Shown: positions 1-7,538 of the stretch, in pieces | Layout: the number at the start of each line of letters is the position of its first letter | Numbering within the stretch: position 1 is the stretch's first letter | From: CAWGUU01 sp963825765 | GTDB lineage: Bacteria; Actinomycetota; Acidimicrobiia; Acidimicrobiales; AC-14 | Direction of reading: 5' to 3' | DNA: 64,000 nucleotides | NCBI GenBank assembly: GCA_963825765.1 | Contig: CAWGUU010000014.1 | Location: 423,982 to 487,981 of the forward strand | Translations under genes and position numbers: made by a program | The notes under the pieces: generated by a model | What the model was told of the DNA's origin: nothing | Seen by the model: only the letters and a program-made list of their open reading frames with translations | Database searches by the model: none

Positions 1-173
1 GGTGGCCGGGGCTTTGGCCGCCGCGGGGGCGGTGGTCGACGACTGCGCCGGATGAGGTCGATGTGGACGCAGTCAGCCGGCGGCTGGGCCGACGGGTCCG
101 GGTCGGCGAGAGAGGCACAGGCGGTGCCCAGGACGAGGGCCGCCGCCGCCACCCAGGTCCGCCGTCGGTGCAC
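1..173 (-). CDS. putative lipoprotein, N-terminal fragment (runs off the left edge)
   Basis: From a GTG at 173 the minus strand encodes a basic start (MHRRR), an alanine/leucine-rich hydrophobic stretch and a cysteine in the context LGTAC, which resembles a lipobox and suggests an exported lipoprotein. An in-frame TTG six codons further upstream is an alternative start. Past about codon 40 this frame becomes Arg/Pro-rich, while a neighbouring frame reads as a Ser/Thr/Ala/Pro linker typical of secreted proteins. The piece may therefore contain a frameshift, or the call may be wrong. Function cannot be assigned because the gene continues outside the window. Confidence 0.3.
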   Translation of the reverse strand, partial: MHRRRTWVAAAALVLGTACASLADPDPSAQPPADCVHIDLIRRSRRPPPPRRPKPRP

Positions 174-235
174 CGGCCGGAGCGTAGCCAACCCACCACG
201 GGGAGAGGTGTCACCAGACAGGGCATGATCGTCGG

Positions 236-457
236 GTGACACCCACATCGGTCGACGCCGCCATCCGCAACGCCCACGCCTGGTTCGAGGTCAACAGCGG
301 GTGGGCACCACCCGACGAGGAGACCGTCGCCGAGTGGGTGTCCGACGGCATGTGCAGGTGCCCGGACGACTGCCTGGTCACCCCACGGGCCTGGTGCCGG
401 CACGGCCTGGCCTCGTGGGACCTGATACTCGCCGACATGGCCGAGGACGAGGACTGA
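236..457 (+). CDS. small cysteine-containing conserved hypothetical protein
   Basis: This 73-residue protein starts at a GTG; the ATG at 225 is closed by a stop within four codons. The C-terminal half carries a compact Cys/His pattern (CRCPDDC, then C-R-H-G about 14 residues later) followed by LASWDLIL. Small actinobacterial proteins with this C-x-C...C...C-x-H-G-L-A-S-W arrangement are common and uncharacterised; the cysteines could bind a metal, which is inference. It is acidic at the end (AEDED). The HEAT-repeat gene follows after 13 bp on the same strand, so the two may be cotranscribed. I do not recognise a function. Confidence 0.6.
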   Translation: MTPTSVDAAIRNAHAWFEVNSGWAPPDEETVAEWVSDGMCRCPDDCLVTPRAWCRHGLASWDLILADMAEDED

Positions 458-470
458 CGGCGCTTCGGAG

Positions 471-956
471 ATGAGCGGGGCGAAGGGCGACCCTGAGGAC
501 GAGGTCGCCGCCGCCCTCGTGGCCGTCGACGCCGTTGCCGCGCTGCTGGCCGGCGACGACCCCGTCCTGCGCGCCGGTGCCGCCTACCTCCTCGGCCGCG
601 TCGGCCAGGCCGACCCGGCGCTGGCCGCGGCGGTGCGCTCCAGCCTCGTCGCCGCCGCCCAGGACGAGATCGACGACTCGGTGGTGCGGGCCCTCGCCGC
701 GGCGGTGAGCGCAGCCGGCCTCAGCATGGACGAGGCCGCCGCCCTCATGCAGCGGGGGCCCACCCTCCGGCGCATCGGCGTCTACCACCTGGCCATGGTG
801 GTCACGGCCCGGCCGGAGGACGAGCCCGTGCGGCGGGCCCTGGTGGCGGCCGGCGACGATCCCGACCCTCAGGTGCGCTGGTGGGCCAGATTCGGCCTGG
901 ACACGGCAGGCGTCGGCGGCGGGCTCGACAACGCCGGCGGCCAGGCGGCGCCCTGA
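471..956 (+). CDS. HEAT-repeat-like helical protein
   Basis: This is a 161-residue alanine-rich protein. Repeating helical units such as DPVLRAGAAYLLGRVGQAD and DPDPQVRWWARFGLDTAG match the spacing of HEAT/PBS-lyase-type repeats, including the typical D-P-x-V-R-x-x-A turn. HEAT-repeat proteins are scaffolds for protein contacts and have no catalytic residues, so no reaction can be given. It lies 13 bp after the small Cys-rich gene and ends convergently with the PI-PLC-like gene. The C-terminal tail (GGGLDNAGGQ) is low complexity and probably disordered. Confidence 0.65.
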   Translation: MSGAKGDPEDEVAAALVAVDAVAALLAGDDPVLRAGAAYLLGRVGQADPALAAAVRSSLVAAAQDEIDDSVVRALAAAVSAAGLSMDEAAALMQRGPTLRRIGVYHLAMVVTARPEDEPVRRALVAAGDDPDPQVRWWARFGLDTAGVGGGLDNAGGQAAP

Positions 957-1047
957 CCTGGCGGGTTTGGATCAGCGGGAGCGCCCCTGATCCGGCCGGA
1001 TCCGCCCGAATTGGGGCGCTACGGACGAAGCAAATCGCCGAGGGGCG

Positions 1048-1917
1048 TCACACCCTGTCGTCCCTCCCGCCCGGGCGGACGCGGAACGGCTTGGTCCACG
1101 GGTGGTGGATGTTGTCGCTGGCCATCATGTGGATGCCGGCGTCGGCGGCCACGTCCCACCAGCCGTCCTGGATGAGGTACCCGCGGAAGAGGACGGAGGG
1201 ATCGTCCCGGAAGGATTTGCACGCCGGCACCCACGTCTTCCTGTGGTCGCCGAAGAGGTGGTAGTTGAGGAAGAGCTGGTTGGGCTTGCCGTCGATGTAG
1301 ACGGCCGGCGACACCTCGTCGTCGGTGCAGTCGATGCAGGCGAAGCCGAGGCGGTCCTTCGGTGACGCCGCGTAGTGGGCGAGGCTGGCGTGGAAGCCGG
1401 TCATGACCAGGACAAACCGCCCGCGCATCTCGTCGAGGGTCGCCCAACCCTTCTTTCTCGCCGCCGCCCGCAGGTCGTCGGCACGGGAGCCGGCGAGCAG
1501 GTCGGCCGGCCGGTACAGACGGTCGAGGTCGTTCCCGCACAGGAACTGGGCGATGTAACGGTCGAGCAGGTCGGGGAACGGGCCGCGGTCCACGATGCCC
1601 TTCAGGCAGATGAAGAGGGTGACGGGGTCGTGGTCGCGGGTGGCGTCCGACCAGCCGCGCAGCTCGGCGAGGAACTGCGACAGCTGCCGGAAGTGCAGGT
1701 TGTAGTCGCCGCCGTGCTGGACCGACCATTGCATCTGCCGGCCGGGATCCGGTCCGCCGTACTGCCCGATGTCGAGCTCGACGGCCCGGCACCCCGCCTC
1801 GTAGACGGGGAACGACCATCCCCCCGAAGCCGTCATCGTGGCCAGCGGCCAGTTGATGTCGTAGGTGTTGTGGGACGCCTTCATCGTCACGTCGCTGAAC
1901 CGCCTGGCGTCGGCCAT
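1048..1917 (-). CDS. Ca2+-dependent PI-PLC-like phosphodiesterase
   Basis: The 289-residue product begins with a TIM-barrel phosphodiesterase signature: MKASHNTYDINWPL around residues 12-25 supplies the first catalytic-type His in an S-H-N-T-Y context, and CRAVELDIGQY around 43-53 supplies the E-x-D metal/substrate residues. The second histidine is probably in VQHGGDYNLHF. These are the marks of the Ca2+-dependent phosphoinositide-specific phospholipase C superfamily, which cleaves phosphodiesters such as glycerophosphoinositol lipids; the exact substrate is unknown. No signal peptide is visible, so a cytosolic location is likely unless a start further upstream is used. It follows the secreted-protein gene by 29 bp on the same strand, suggesting an operon. 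Confidence 0.75.
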   Translation of the reverse strand: MADARRFSDVTMKASHNTYDINWPLATMTASGGWSFPVYEAGCRAVELDIGQYGGPDPGRQMQWSVQHGGDYNLHFRQLSQFLAELRGWSDATRDHDPVTLFICLKGIVDRGPFPDLLDRYIAQFLCGNDLDRLYRPADLLAGSRADDLRAAARKKGWATLDEMRGRFVLVMTGFHASLAHYAASPKDRLGFACIDCTDDEVSPAVYIDGKPNQLFLNYHLFGDHRKTWVPACKSFRDDPSVLFRGYLIQDGWWDVAADAGIHMMASDNIHHPWTKPFRVRPGGRDDRV

Positions 1918-1946
1918 GTGCCCCCTTGCCCTCGCCGGTCCCGCGG

Positions 1947-2438
1947 TCAGCAGGACACCGTGGCGTCACGATAGGACCAGTCGTAGCCCGGCTGCGGGCT
2001 CTTGACCTGATCCCAAGCCCACGTCCGCAGCATGTGTCCACATACGGTGCCGTAGGCGAAGTTGAGCGTCCGCTTGTAGCTGATCTTGCCGTAGTTGTTG
2101 CACTCCAGACCGCACGGGCCTGTGCCGGCCTTCGTCCACTCGCCGTTGACAGCGCCGGTTCCCGCGGTCAGGTCCTGGAACGTGACGTAGACGTAGCCGC
2201 CGGGTGTGAAGTTGTTCCCGCCGACCGCCATGGTGACGTAGGTCCGCCAGCTGTCGGGCGTGACGCCGCCGCTCGACGTCACGATCGGCGGTGCGACGGT
2301 GACGACCGGTTTGTCGGCCGGGACCGCCCAGGCGGGCGATGCGGCGGACAGCGACAGGACAACCGCGACGGCGATCGACGTCGCCGCGACGAAGACGGCG
2401 GTACGGCTGGAGCGGACGGGGGTGGGGACGGTGGGCAT
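1947..2438 (-). CDS. secreted protein of unknown function
   Basis: The 163-residue protein opens with a clear Sec signal peptide: a positively charged n-region with RSSR, a hydrophobic core rich in Ala/Val, and a cleavage site after SPAWA near residue 39. The mature part is small, rich in Gly, Tyr and Trp, predicted beta, and has four cysteines (GPCGLEC, TVCGH and the terminal Cys) that could form two disulfides outside the cell. I do not recognise the fold. It is the first gene of a likely two-gene minus-strand unit with the PI-PLC-like gene and is divergent from the SnoaL-like gene. Confidence 0.65.
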   Translation of the reverse strand: MPTVPTPVRSSRTAVFVAATSIAVAVVLSLSAASPAWAVPADKPVVTVAPPIVTSSGGVTPDSWRTYVTMAVGGNNFTPGGYVYVTFQDLTAGTGAVNGEWTKAGTGPCGLECNNYGKISYKRTLNFAYGTVCGHMLRTWAWDQVKSPQPGYDWSYRDATVSC

Positions 2439-2546
2439 TTCGGTTCCTCTCGGTCAGTGGCTGCCCTTCCGTCCCAGCGTGACGCTCCCGCGTTTCACGA
2501 CCCGCCTGGTACCGTCGCTGCGTCGCGGTACCGGAAGGGGGATGCG

Positions 2547-2954
2547 TTGTCTGCTTCCGATCTGGACCTCATGCGCAGGGCCTACGACGCGCTTGTCTCG
2601 GGCGACATTCCCCTGCTGTTCAGCCTCATGGACGACGACGTCGCCGCCCACGTCCCGGGCACGAGCCAGGTGGCCGGTGAGTACGCCGGCAAGCAGGCGG
2701 TGCTGGGCTACGTCGCCACCCTGGGCGAGCTGTCGGGGGGCACCCTGCGCTTCGAGCTGCACGACCTCCTCACCGGGGAGGGCGCGGCCGGTCACGGGCA
2801 CGCCGCCGCGCTGGTCACAGACAGCGCCGAGCGGGCCGACGGAAGGTCACTGGCCATGAACAACGTCCATGTCTGGCACGTGGCCGACGGCCGGCTGAGG
2901 GAGATCTGGATCTACCCGGGCGATTTGAACGCCTGGGACGCCTTCTGGTCCTGA
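2547..2954 (+). CDS. SnoaL-like / NTF2-fold protein
   Basis: The 135-residue sequence starts LDLMRRAYDALVSGDIPLLFSLMDDDVAAHVPG and ends VHVWHVADGRLREIWIYPGD, the usual first helix, cavity strand and closing W-x-V-x-D-G-R-I strand of the SnoaL-like branch of the NTF2 fold. Such proteins act as polyketide cyclases, isomerases or small-ligand binders, so function is undefined. I chose the TTG at 2547 because GGAAGGGG lies about eight bases upstream; ATG 2571 would remove the start of the first helix. It is convergent with the beta-propeller gene across a strong hairpin. Confidence 0.7.
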   Translation: MSASDLDLMRRAYDALVSGDIPLLFSLMDDDVAAHVPGTSQVAGEYAGKQAVLGYVATLGELSGGTLRFELHDLLTGEGAAGHGHAAALVTDSAERADGRSLAMNNVHVWHVADGRLREIWIYPGDLNAWDAFWS

Positions 2955-2958
2955 GGCA

Positions 2959-2989
2959 GGCGGACCCGGGCCCGCAGGACCCGGGCGCC
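2959..2989. terminator. hairpin between convergent genes (bidirectional terminator candidate)
   Basis: GGCG at 2959-2962 pairs with CGCC at 2986-2989, and the self-complementary CCCGGG at 2965-2970 pairs with CCCGGG at 2980-2985. This gives ten G-C pairs with a two-base bulge and a nine-base loop. It sits just after the stop of the SnoaL-like gene and touches the stop of the convergent secreted-protein gene. No U-tract follows, as is usual in high-GC actinobacteria. Confidence 0.45.
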
Positions 2990-4707
2990 TAACGCCAGAT
3001 CCGCGGCTGGTCGGTGGGGTTGCCGAAGAAGAAGAAGGGAACGTCGGCGACCCCCCCACCGGCGCCGTTGCGCAGGTACCAGGTGCCGTTGCGGAAGACG
3101 CCCGGCGTGAAGGTGCCGTTGCCGTTCCAGTCGCCGACCACCGGCGTGTCGCCCGACGCGTTCCCGTAGACGAACGGGGTGACGTCGTGGGCGCCGCCAC
3201 CCTCGGCGTTGCGCAGGTACCACGTGCCGGCGCGGAAGATACCGACCGTGGTGCGGCCGTCGCCATTCCAGTCGCCGGCGACCGGCGTGTCGCCACTGGC
3301 GTTGCCGTAGTTGACGATGACGTCGGCGACGCCGCTGGTGAACGTGTTGCGCAGGTACCAGACGCCGTTGCGGTACACGCCTGGGGTCCAGGTGCCGTTG
3401 TCGTCCCAGTCACCCGTGAGAGGGGTGTCGGTGGGGTTGCCGAACACGAACGACGGCACGTCGGCGGAGATCCCGCCACTGGCGTTGCGCAGGTACCAGG
3501 TGCCGTTGCGCACGACACCGACGGTGATCGTGCCGTTGCCGTCCCAGTCGCCGGTGACGGGCCGGTCGGTGATGTCGCCGTAGCCGAAGCTGCTGTCGGC
3601 CTTCCCGGAGGTGAAGGTGTTGCGGAGGAACCACGCACCGTCCCGCACGACCAGCGGCTTGGTGGCGCCGGGCGGCGGTGGCCCGAGGGTGGTGGAGGTG
3701 GAGGTGGACGACGTCGTCGACGACGACGTCGTCGTCGGACCCGACGTGGTGCTCGTGGTGGGGGCCACCGTCGTGCTCGTGGTGGGCGGCGGCGGCCCGG
3801 CGAGGGCCTGCCAGTCGGGCGCCCTGGCCGCGGCGTCGTTCACCAGCAGGGCCAGCGTGTTGGCGGCGGGACGGAACCCGTAGATCCCGCTGCCCTGGGG
3901 CCCGCTGGCGAGTCGGAAGAGGATCAGGGCGCCGTCGGGCGAGTAGGCCGGGTCGGTGGCGCAGCCGGTGAAGTTGCCGACCTTCGCCGCCCCGGTGGCG
4001 TTGGCGTTCACGGTGAAGATGGCGCAACCGGATTCGAGGCCGTAGGTGACCTTGGAGCCGTCCGGCGACCACTTCGGGTTGACGAGCTTGTCGTACGGGC
4101 CGCCGCCGGGGGCCACCGCCCCGCTGGTCAGGCGCTGAAGGTCGGTGCCGTCGACCTTGACGCTGAAGATGTCACGGGCGCCGGCCCCGTCGGCGGGCAC
4201 GCCCCGGGAGAACACGATGCGCTGGCCGTCGGGAGACCAGTCGGGCGAGGCGTCCTCGGACCCGGCGGGCAGCGCTCCCGTCGCGGTGACCGCCACAGGG
4301 CTGCTGCCGTCGGCGTTCATCCTCCAGATACGGAACTGGCCGCTGCGGTTGCTGGCGAAGGCGACCTTGGTGCCGTCCCGGCTGAACACCGGCTGGTTGT
4401 CGACGGCGCTGGTGTTGGTGAGCTGGACCACGCCGGCGCCGGTGGCCAGCATCTTCCAGATGTCGCCCGTGCGGTCGAACGTGAGATAGATGCCGTCGGC
4501 CGACCACGCCGGGTTGTCGCCGACGCCCTTCGGCGAGGCCTGGGTGCCGTCGGGGCGGGCGGTGAAGAGGACGGTGCCAGTCGTCCACGCGATAAGCCCG
4601 TTGGTGCCGGGGAAGGTGGCCTCACTGCGGGGAAGCAGCACGAGCAGCGACGCCGCCACCACCACCCCCACCGCGCCGAACTTCCACCCAGTCTTGAATG
4701 TCCGCAT
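2989..4707 (-). CDS. secreted TolB-like beta-propeller with FG-GAP-like tandem repeats
   Basis: The 572-residue protein has a signal peptide or membrane anchor (residues 8-30, VGVVVAASLLVLL). Residues about 35-300 carry PD40/TolB-type propeller units with repeated N-P-x-W-S-x-D-G, F-S-R-D-G-T-K-V-A-F and W-S-P-D-G motifs. A Thr/Ser/Pro linker of about 35 residues follows. The C-terminus holds four full repeats and one truncated repeat of about 46 residues, each beginning R-x-G-x-W-Y-L-R-N and containing G-D-W-D/N-G-N-G, a Ca2+-loop-like motif of the FG-GAP/VCBS type. The architecture suggests an exported surface protein binding protein or glycan ligands. The final repeat stops early at PTDQPRIWR. 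No catalytic residues are visible. Confidence 0.75.
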   Translation of the reverse strand: MRTFKTGWKFGAVGVVVAASLLVLLPRSEATFPGTNGLIAWTTGTVLFTARPDGTQASPKGVGDNPAWSADGIYLTFDRTGDIWKMLATGAGVVQLTNTSAVDNQPVFSRDGTKVAFASNRSGQFRIWRMNADGSSPVAVTATGALPAGSEDASPDWSPDGQRIVFSRGVPADGAGARDIFSVKVDGTDLQRLTSGAVAPGGGPYDKLVNPKWSPDGSKVTYGLESGCAIFTVNANATGAAKVGNFTGCATDPAYSPDGALILFRLASGPQGSGIYGFRPAANTLALLVNDAAARAPDWQALAGPPPPTTSTTVAPTTSTTSGPTTTSSSTTSSTSTSTTLGPPPPGATKPLVVRDGAWFLRNTFTSGKADSSFGYGDITDRPVTGDWDGNGTITVGVVRNGTWYLRNASGGISADVPSFVFGNPTDTPLTGDWDDNGTWTPGVYRNGVWYLRNTFTSGVADVIVNYGNASGDTPVAGDWNGDGRTTVGIFRAGTWYLRNAEGGGAHDVTPFVYGNASGDTPVVGDWNGNGTFTPGVFRNGTWYLRNGAGGGVADVPFFFFGNPTDQPRIWR

Positions 4708-4824
4708 GAGTACCCCCTGCAGGCCCGTGGATGACCGCCGACGACCGGACCGAGAGCGACAGACTATCGACCAGCCTGGTGGATCGCCACGCGGCGCGAG
4801 CTGCTGGCCCTTCTGGCCCGGCCG

Positions 4825-5568
4825 CTACCCCTTGTTGGCCCCGTTGGCCCGGACGTGGTCGTTTACCTCGTAGTAGGCGTCGATCGACTCGCCGGCGTCG
4901 CCCCAGAAGCCCTCGAGGACGTCGTAGTGCATGGTGCCGCGCTCGACGTACCAGTTGTTCACGTCGGTGATCTCGAGCTCGCCCCTGCCCGAGGGAACCT
5001 GCTGGGTGATGGCCTCGAAGACGGTGCAGTCGTAGAAGTAGATCCCCGTCACGGCGAAGTCGCTGGCCGGCACGTCGGGCTTCTCGACGATGCGCACGAC
5101 GCGCCCGTCCTCGTCCAGCTCCGGCACGCCCAGGTGGCTCAGGTGGGCCGGATCCTCGACCTTGGACAGGACGATGCGGGCGCCCGTGCCCTGGGCCCGG
5201 AAGTTCTCGACCGCGGGGCGGATCGTCGAGCCCACGATGTTGTCGGCCAGCATGACGAGGACCTGGTCGCCGTCGACGAACCGCTCGGCCAACGAAAGGG
5301 CCTCGGCGATGCCGCCGGCCCGTTCCTGGTAGGCGTAGGACAGGCGCTGGATGCCCCACTCGTTGCCGCTGCCCAGCAGCCGGAGGAACTCGCCGGCGTG
5401 GGTGCCACCGGTGACCATCATGATCTCGTCCACCCCGGCGGTCACCAGGGCCTCGATGGAGTAGGTCACCATCGGCCGGTCGTAGATCGGCAGGAGGTGC
5501 TTGTTGGTGATGCGGGTCAGCGGGTGCAGACGGGTGCCGCTGCCGCCGGCGAGGATCACGCCCTTCAC
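4825..5568 (-). CDS. rmlA: sugar-1-phosphate nucleotidyltransferase (RmlA-type)
   Basis: The 247-residue protein starts MKGVILAGGSGTRLHPLT, the nucleotide-binding G-G-x-G-T-R-L loop, followed by NKHLLPIYDRPM, MMVTGG, VMLADNI, EKPDVP and GFWGDAGESIDAY, all hallmarks of the glucose-1-phosphate thymidylyltransferase family. The family makes dTDP-glucose from dTTP and glucose-1-phosphate, the first step to dTDP-rhamnose and other deoxysugars. At 247 residues it matches the shorter branch rather than the roughly 290-residue RmlA, so sugar and nucleotide preference are not certain. It would feed activated sugar to the glycosyltransferases nearby. It is divergent from the coiled-coil gene at 5669. 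Confidence 0.85.
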   Translation of the reverse strand: MKGVILAGGSGTRLHPLTRITNKHLLPIYDRPMVTYSIEALVTAGVDEIMMVTGGTHAGEFLRLLGSGNEWGIQRLSYAYQERAGGIAEALSLAERFVDGDQVLVMLADNIVGSTIRPAVENFRAQGTGARIVLSKVEDPAHLSHLGVPELDEDGRVVRIVEKPDVPASDFAVTGIYFYDCTVFEAITQQVPSGRGELEITDVNNWYVERGTMHYDVLEGFWGDAGESIDAYYEVNDHVRANGANKG

Positions 5569-5668
5569 GGGAGTGGGACGTTAGTCCAGCTTTCCAGTCC
5601 ATCGGTTCCCCCCAGCCACGCCCCGTGGTCCCGGTGGACCTCTGGCGGGCACAGCTAGGCTTCGCCCA

Positions 5669-6238
5669 ATGGACCTGCCGCCGCCCGTGCAGGATCCCGA
5701 GCCTCGGACGCCCGATTTCCGCAGGTCAGGGACCGAGGACCCGTTGGCGCGCCGCCTCGACGCCGTCGAGGCCCGGCTGGTGGCGCTCGGCGCCAGTTTG
5801 GAGCAGATGGAGGCGTCGCTGCACCAGGTGATCCGTGACGAGGGCCACACCGTCTCGACCGAGATCCGGTACACGCTGAGCGAGCTCGGCCGGCGCCTGG
5901 CCCTCGATCTGCCCCAGACGCTCGACCGTCACCGCCAGATGATCGTCGCCGAGCTGCGTCCGGCAGGGGGCGACGAGACCCCAGGCGCGTCGGGCCCGAC
6001 GGCGGCCGCGGCCGCCAGGGTGGAGGCGGGAGCCGGGACCACCGGCCAACCCGACACCGACACCGGCACCGACACCGATGTCGCCGGCGATCACGACAGC
6101 GATGCCGGCGACGAGGACGACGGCGGCACCGACGGCACCGCCGCAGCAGACGGCAGCTCTTCACCAGACGGCGACATCACCGATTCCTCGAACGCCGGCG
6201 GACGACGCAAGCGCCGCCGGCGCCGGGGGGATGCGTAG
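5669..6238 (+). CDS. acidic protein with N-terminal coiled coil and basic tail
   Basis: The 189-residue protein is not recognisable by family. Residues about 25-95 form a heptad-like helix (LARRLDAVEARLVALGASLEQMEASLHQVI and onward), residues 115-175 are a Thr/Asp/Gly-rich acidic low-complexity stretch with repeated D-T-D-T, and the end is a cluster of arginines and lysines (GGRRKRRRRRGDA). The layout suggests a scaffold or nucleic-acid-contacting protein, but that is inference. It sits between rmlA and three glycosyltransferases, and its stop codon lies inside the left arm of the inverted repeat that follows. Confidence 0.55.
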   Translation: MDLPPPVQDPEPRTPDFRRSGTEDPLARRLDAVEARLVALGASLEQMEASLHQVIRDEGHTVSTEIRYTLSELGRRLALDLPQTLDRHRQMIVAELRPAGGDETPGASGPTAAAAARVEAGAGTTGQPDTDTGTDTDVAGDHDSDAGDEDDGGTDGTAAADGSSSPDGDITDSSNAGGRRKRRRRRGDA

Positions 6239-6401
6239 TGCTCCGTTCCGCAGTTCAAGCGGATGTATCGGCGAGCTCTCGGTGTCGCTGGCAAGGCGCA
6301 CCGCAGCCAGGCGACTCTTGCCGTCTCCGGGCGAGGAGCAACGCAGCCAGCGGCGGCGAGAGCCGGCGAGACGCCGCTGGAACTTGCGGAACGGGGCACT
6401 A
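6236..6401. repeat. 166-bp imperfect inverted repeat (MITE/REP-like foldback)
   Basis: The left arm at about 6236-6292 and the reverse complement of the right arm at about 6345-6401 align over nearly 58 bases with few mismatches and three small gaps. The outermost 17 bases, beginning TAGTGC, differ at one position only, and cores such as CCGTTCCGCA, GCTCTCG and CGCTGGC are shared. The arms enclose a roughly 52-base loop. The repeat exactly fills the gap between the coiled-coil gene's stop codon and the GTG of the first glycosyltransferase at 6403. It could be a non-autonomous mobile element, a REP-type unit or a structured 5' leader. Confidence 0.6.
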
Positions 6402-6402
6402 A

Positions 6403-7506
6403 GTGCGGATCGGGTTCGACGGGACGCCGCTGCTGGGGCGCAAGACCGGCGTGGGCTGGTACACCCACGAGCTGATCGACGCCGTCGCCCAGCTGTCGCC
6501 GGACGACGAGATGATCGTGTTCCCGATCTCCTGGCGCACCGCCCGCTACCTCAACCTCGACCCGCCCCACCGACCCAACGTGGGCGTCGAGCGCAAGCTG
6601 GCGCCGGCCCGGCCGCTGTGGGCGATGTGGGACCGCGTCCCCTTCCCGCCGGTCGAATGGCTGGTCGACTGCGACGTCTTCCACGCCACCAACTTCATCG
6701 CCCCGCCGTCCCGCAAGGTGCCGGTGGTCGTCACCGTCCACGACATCGGCTTCGTCCACCACCCCGAGGAGGTCCAGCCGGGTGTCCGGCGCATGGCCCG
6801 CCTCCTGCCGACGATCCTCAGCCGGGCGGCGGCGATCGTCACCGTGTCGGAGTTCACCCGCCGGGAGCTGCTCGACTGGCAACCGCATCTCGCCGACCGC
6901 ATCACGGTGATCCCCAACGGCAGCCACGCCAGGGACCTGGTCCCGAAGCCGGCCGGCACCCCGTCCGGACCGCCGTACGCGCTCATGCTCGGTACCCTCG
7001 AGCCCCGCAAGAACCTCCCGCTGGCCCTCGACGCCATCCGCATCCTCCGCGAACGCCGGATCGACGTCCGCCTGGTGCTGGCCGGGGGTCGAAGCAACCT
7101 GATCGATTTCCCCGCCATGCTCCGCGAGCGCAACCTGGCCAGCCCCGAGGTCGTGTGCACGGGCTATGTCGACGACGCCCGGATCGCGTCCCTGCTGGCC
7201 GGCGCCCGCCTGCTGGTGTTCCCGTCGCTCTACGAGGGCTTCGGCATGCCGCTCCTCGAGGCCATGCAGGCCGGCGTGCCCATCGTCGCCGCCCGGGCCG
7301 GCGCCACACCGGAGGTCCTGGGCGACGCCGGGCTGATGGTCGACCCCGACGACGCCGAGGCCTTCGCCGACACCATCGCCCAGGTCGTGGTCGACGAGGA
7401 GCTGCGGGCCACGCTGATCAAGGCCGGGTACGAGCGCTGCCAGGAGTTCACCTGGGCCAGGGCCGCCGAGACGTGCCTGCGCCTGTACCGCCAGGTGGCC
7501 GCCTGA
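6403..7506 (+). CDS. glycosyltransferase family 4 (1 of 3)
   Basis: The 367-residue GT-B enzyme has the N-terminal donor-fold start MRIGFDGTPLLGRKTGVGWYTHEL, VTVHDIGFVHHPEE, a middle P-N-G-S hinge, LGTLEPRKNLPLALDA, and the donor-binding motif FPSLYEGFGMPLLEAMQAGVPIVA containing the E-x7-E pair. GT4 enzymes of this type transfer a hexose, often mannose or rhamnose, from a nucleotide sugar to a lipid- or glycan-linked acceptor at the inner membrane face. It starts at a GTG two bases beyond the inverted repeat. The next GT follows directly, so the three GT4 genes form one unit. Confidence 0.85.
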   Translation: MRIGFDGTPLLGRKTGVGWYTHELIDAVAQLSPDDEMIVFPISWRTARYLNLDPPHRPNVGVERKLAPARPLWAMWDRVPFPPVEWLVDCDVFHATNFIAPPSRKVPVVVTVHDIGFVHHPEEVQPGVRRMARLLPTILSRAAAIVTVSEFTRRELLDWQPHLADRITVIPNGSHARDLVPKPAGTPSGPPYALMLGTLEPRKNLPLALDAIRILRERRIDVRLVLAGGRSNLIDFPAMLRERNLASPEVVCTGYVDDARIASLLAGARLLVFPSLYEGFGMPLLEAMQAGVPIVAARAGATPEVLGDAGLMVDPDDAEAFADTIAQVVVDEELRATLIKAGYERCQEFTWARAAETCLRLYRQVAA

Positions 7507-7538
7507 GCACGAGCGGCTCGCCGCGCACGACCCTCACG

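Noticed and set aside
1375..1974. Plus-strand frame over the PI-PLC-like gene
   Set aside because: Shadow frame, no start signal or homology.
3187..4734. A 515-codon plus-strand frame
   Set aside because: Antisense to the propeller gene; its repetitive look comes from the repeats on the other strand.
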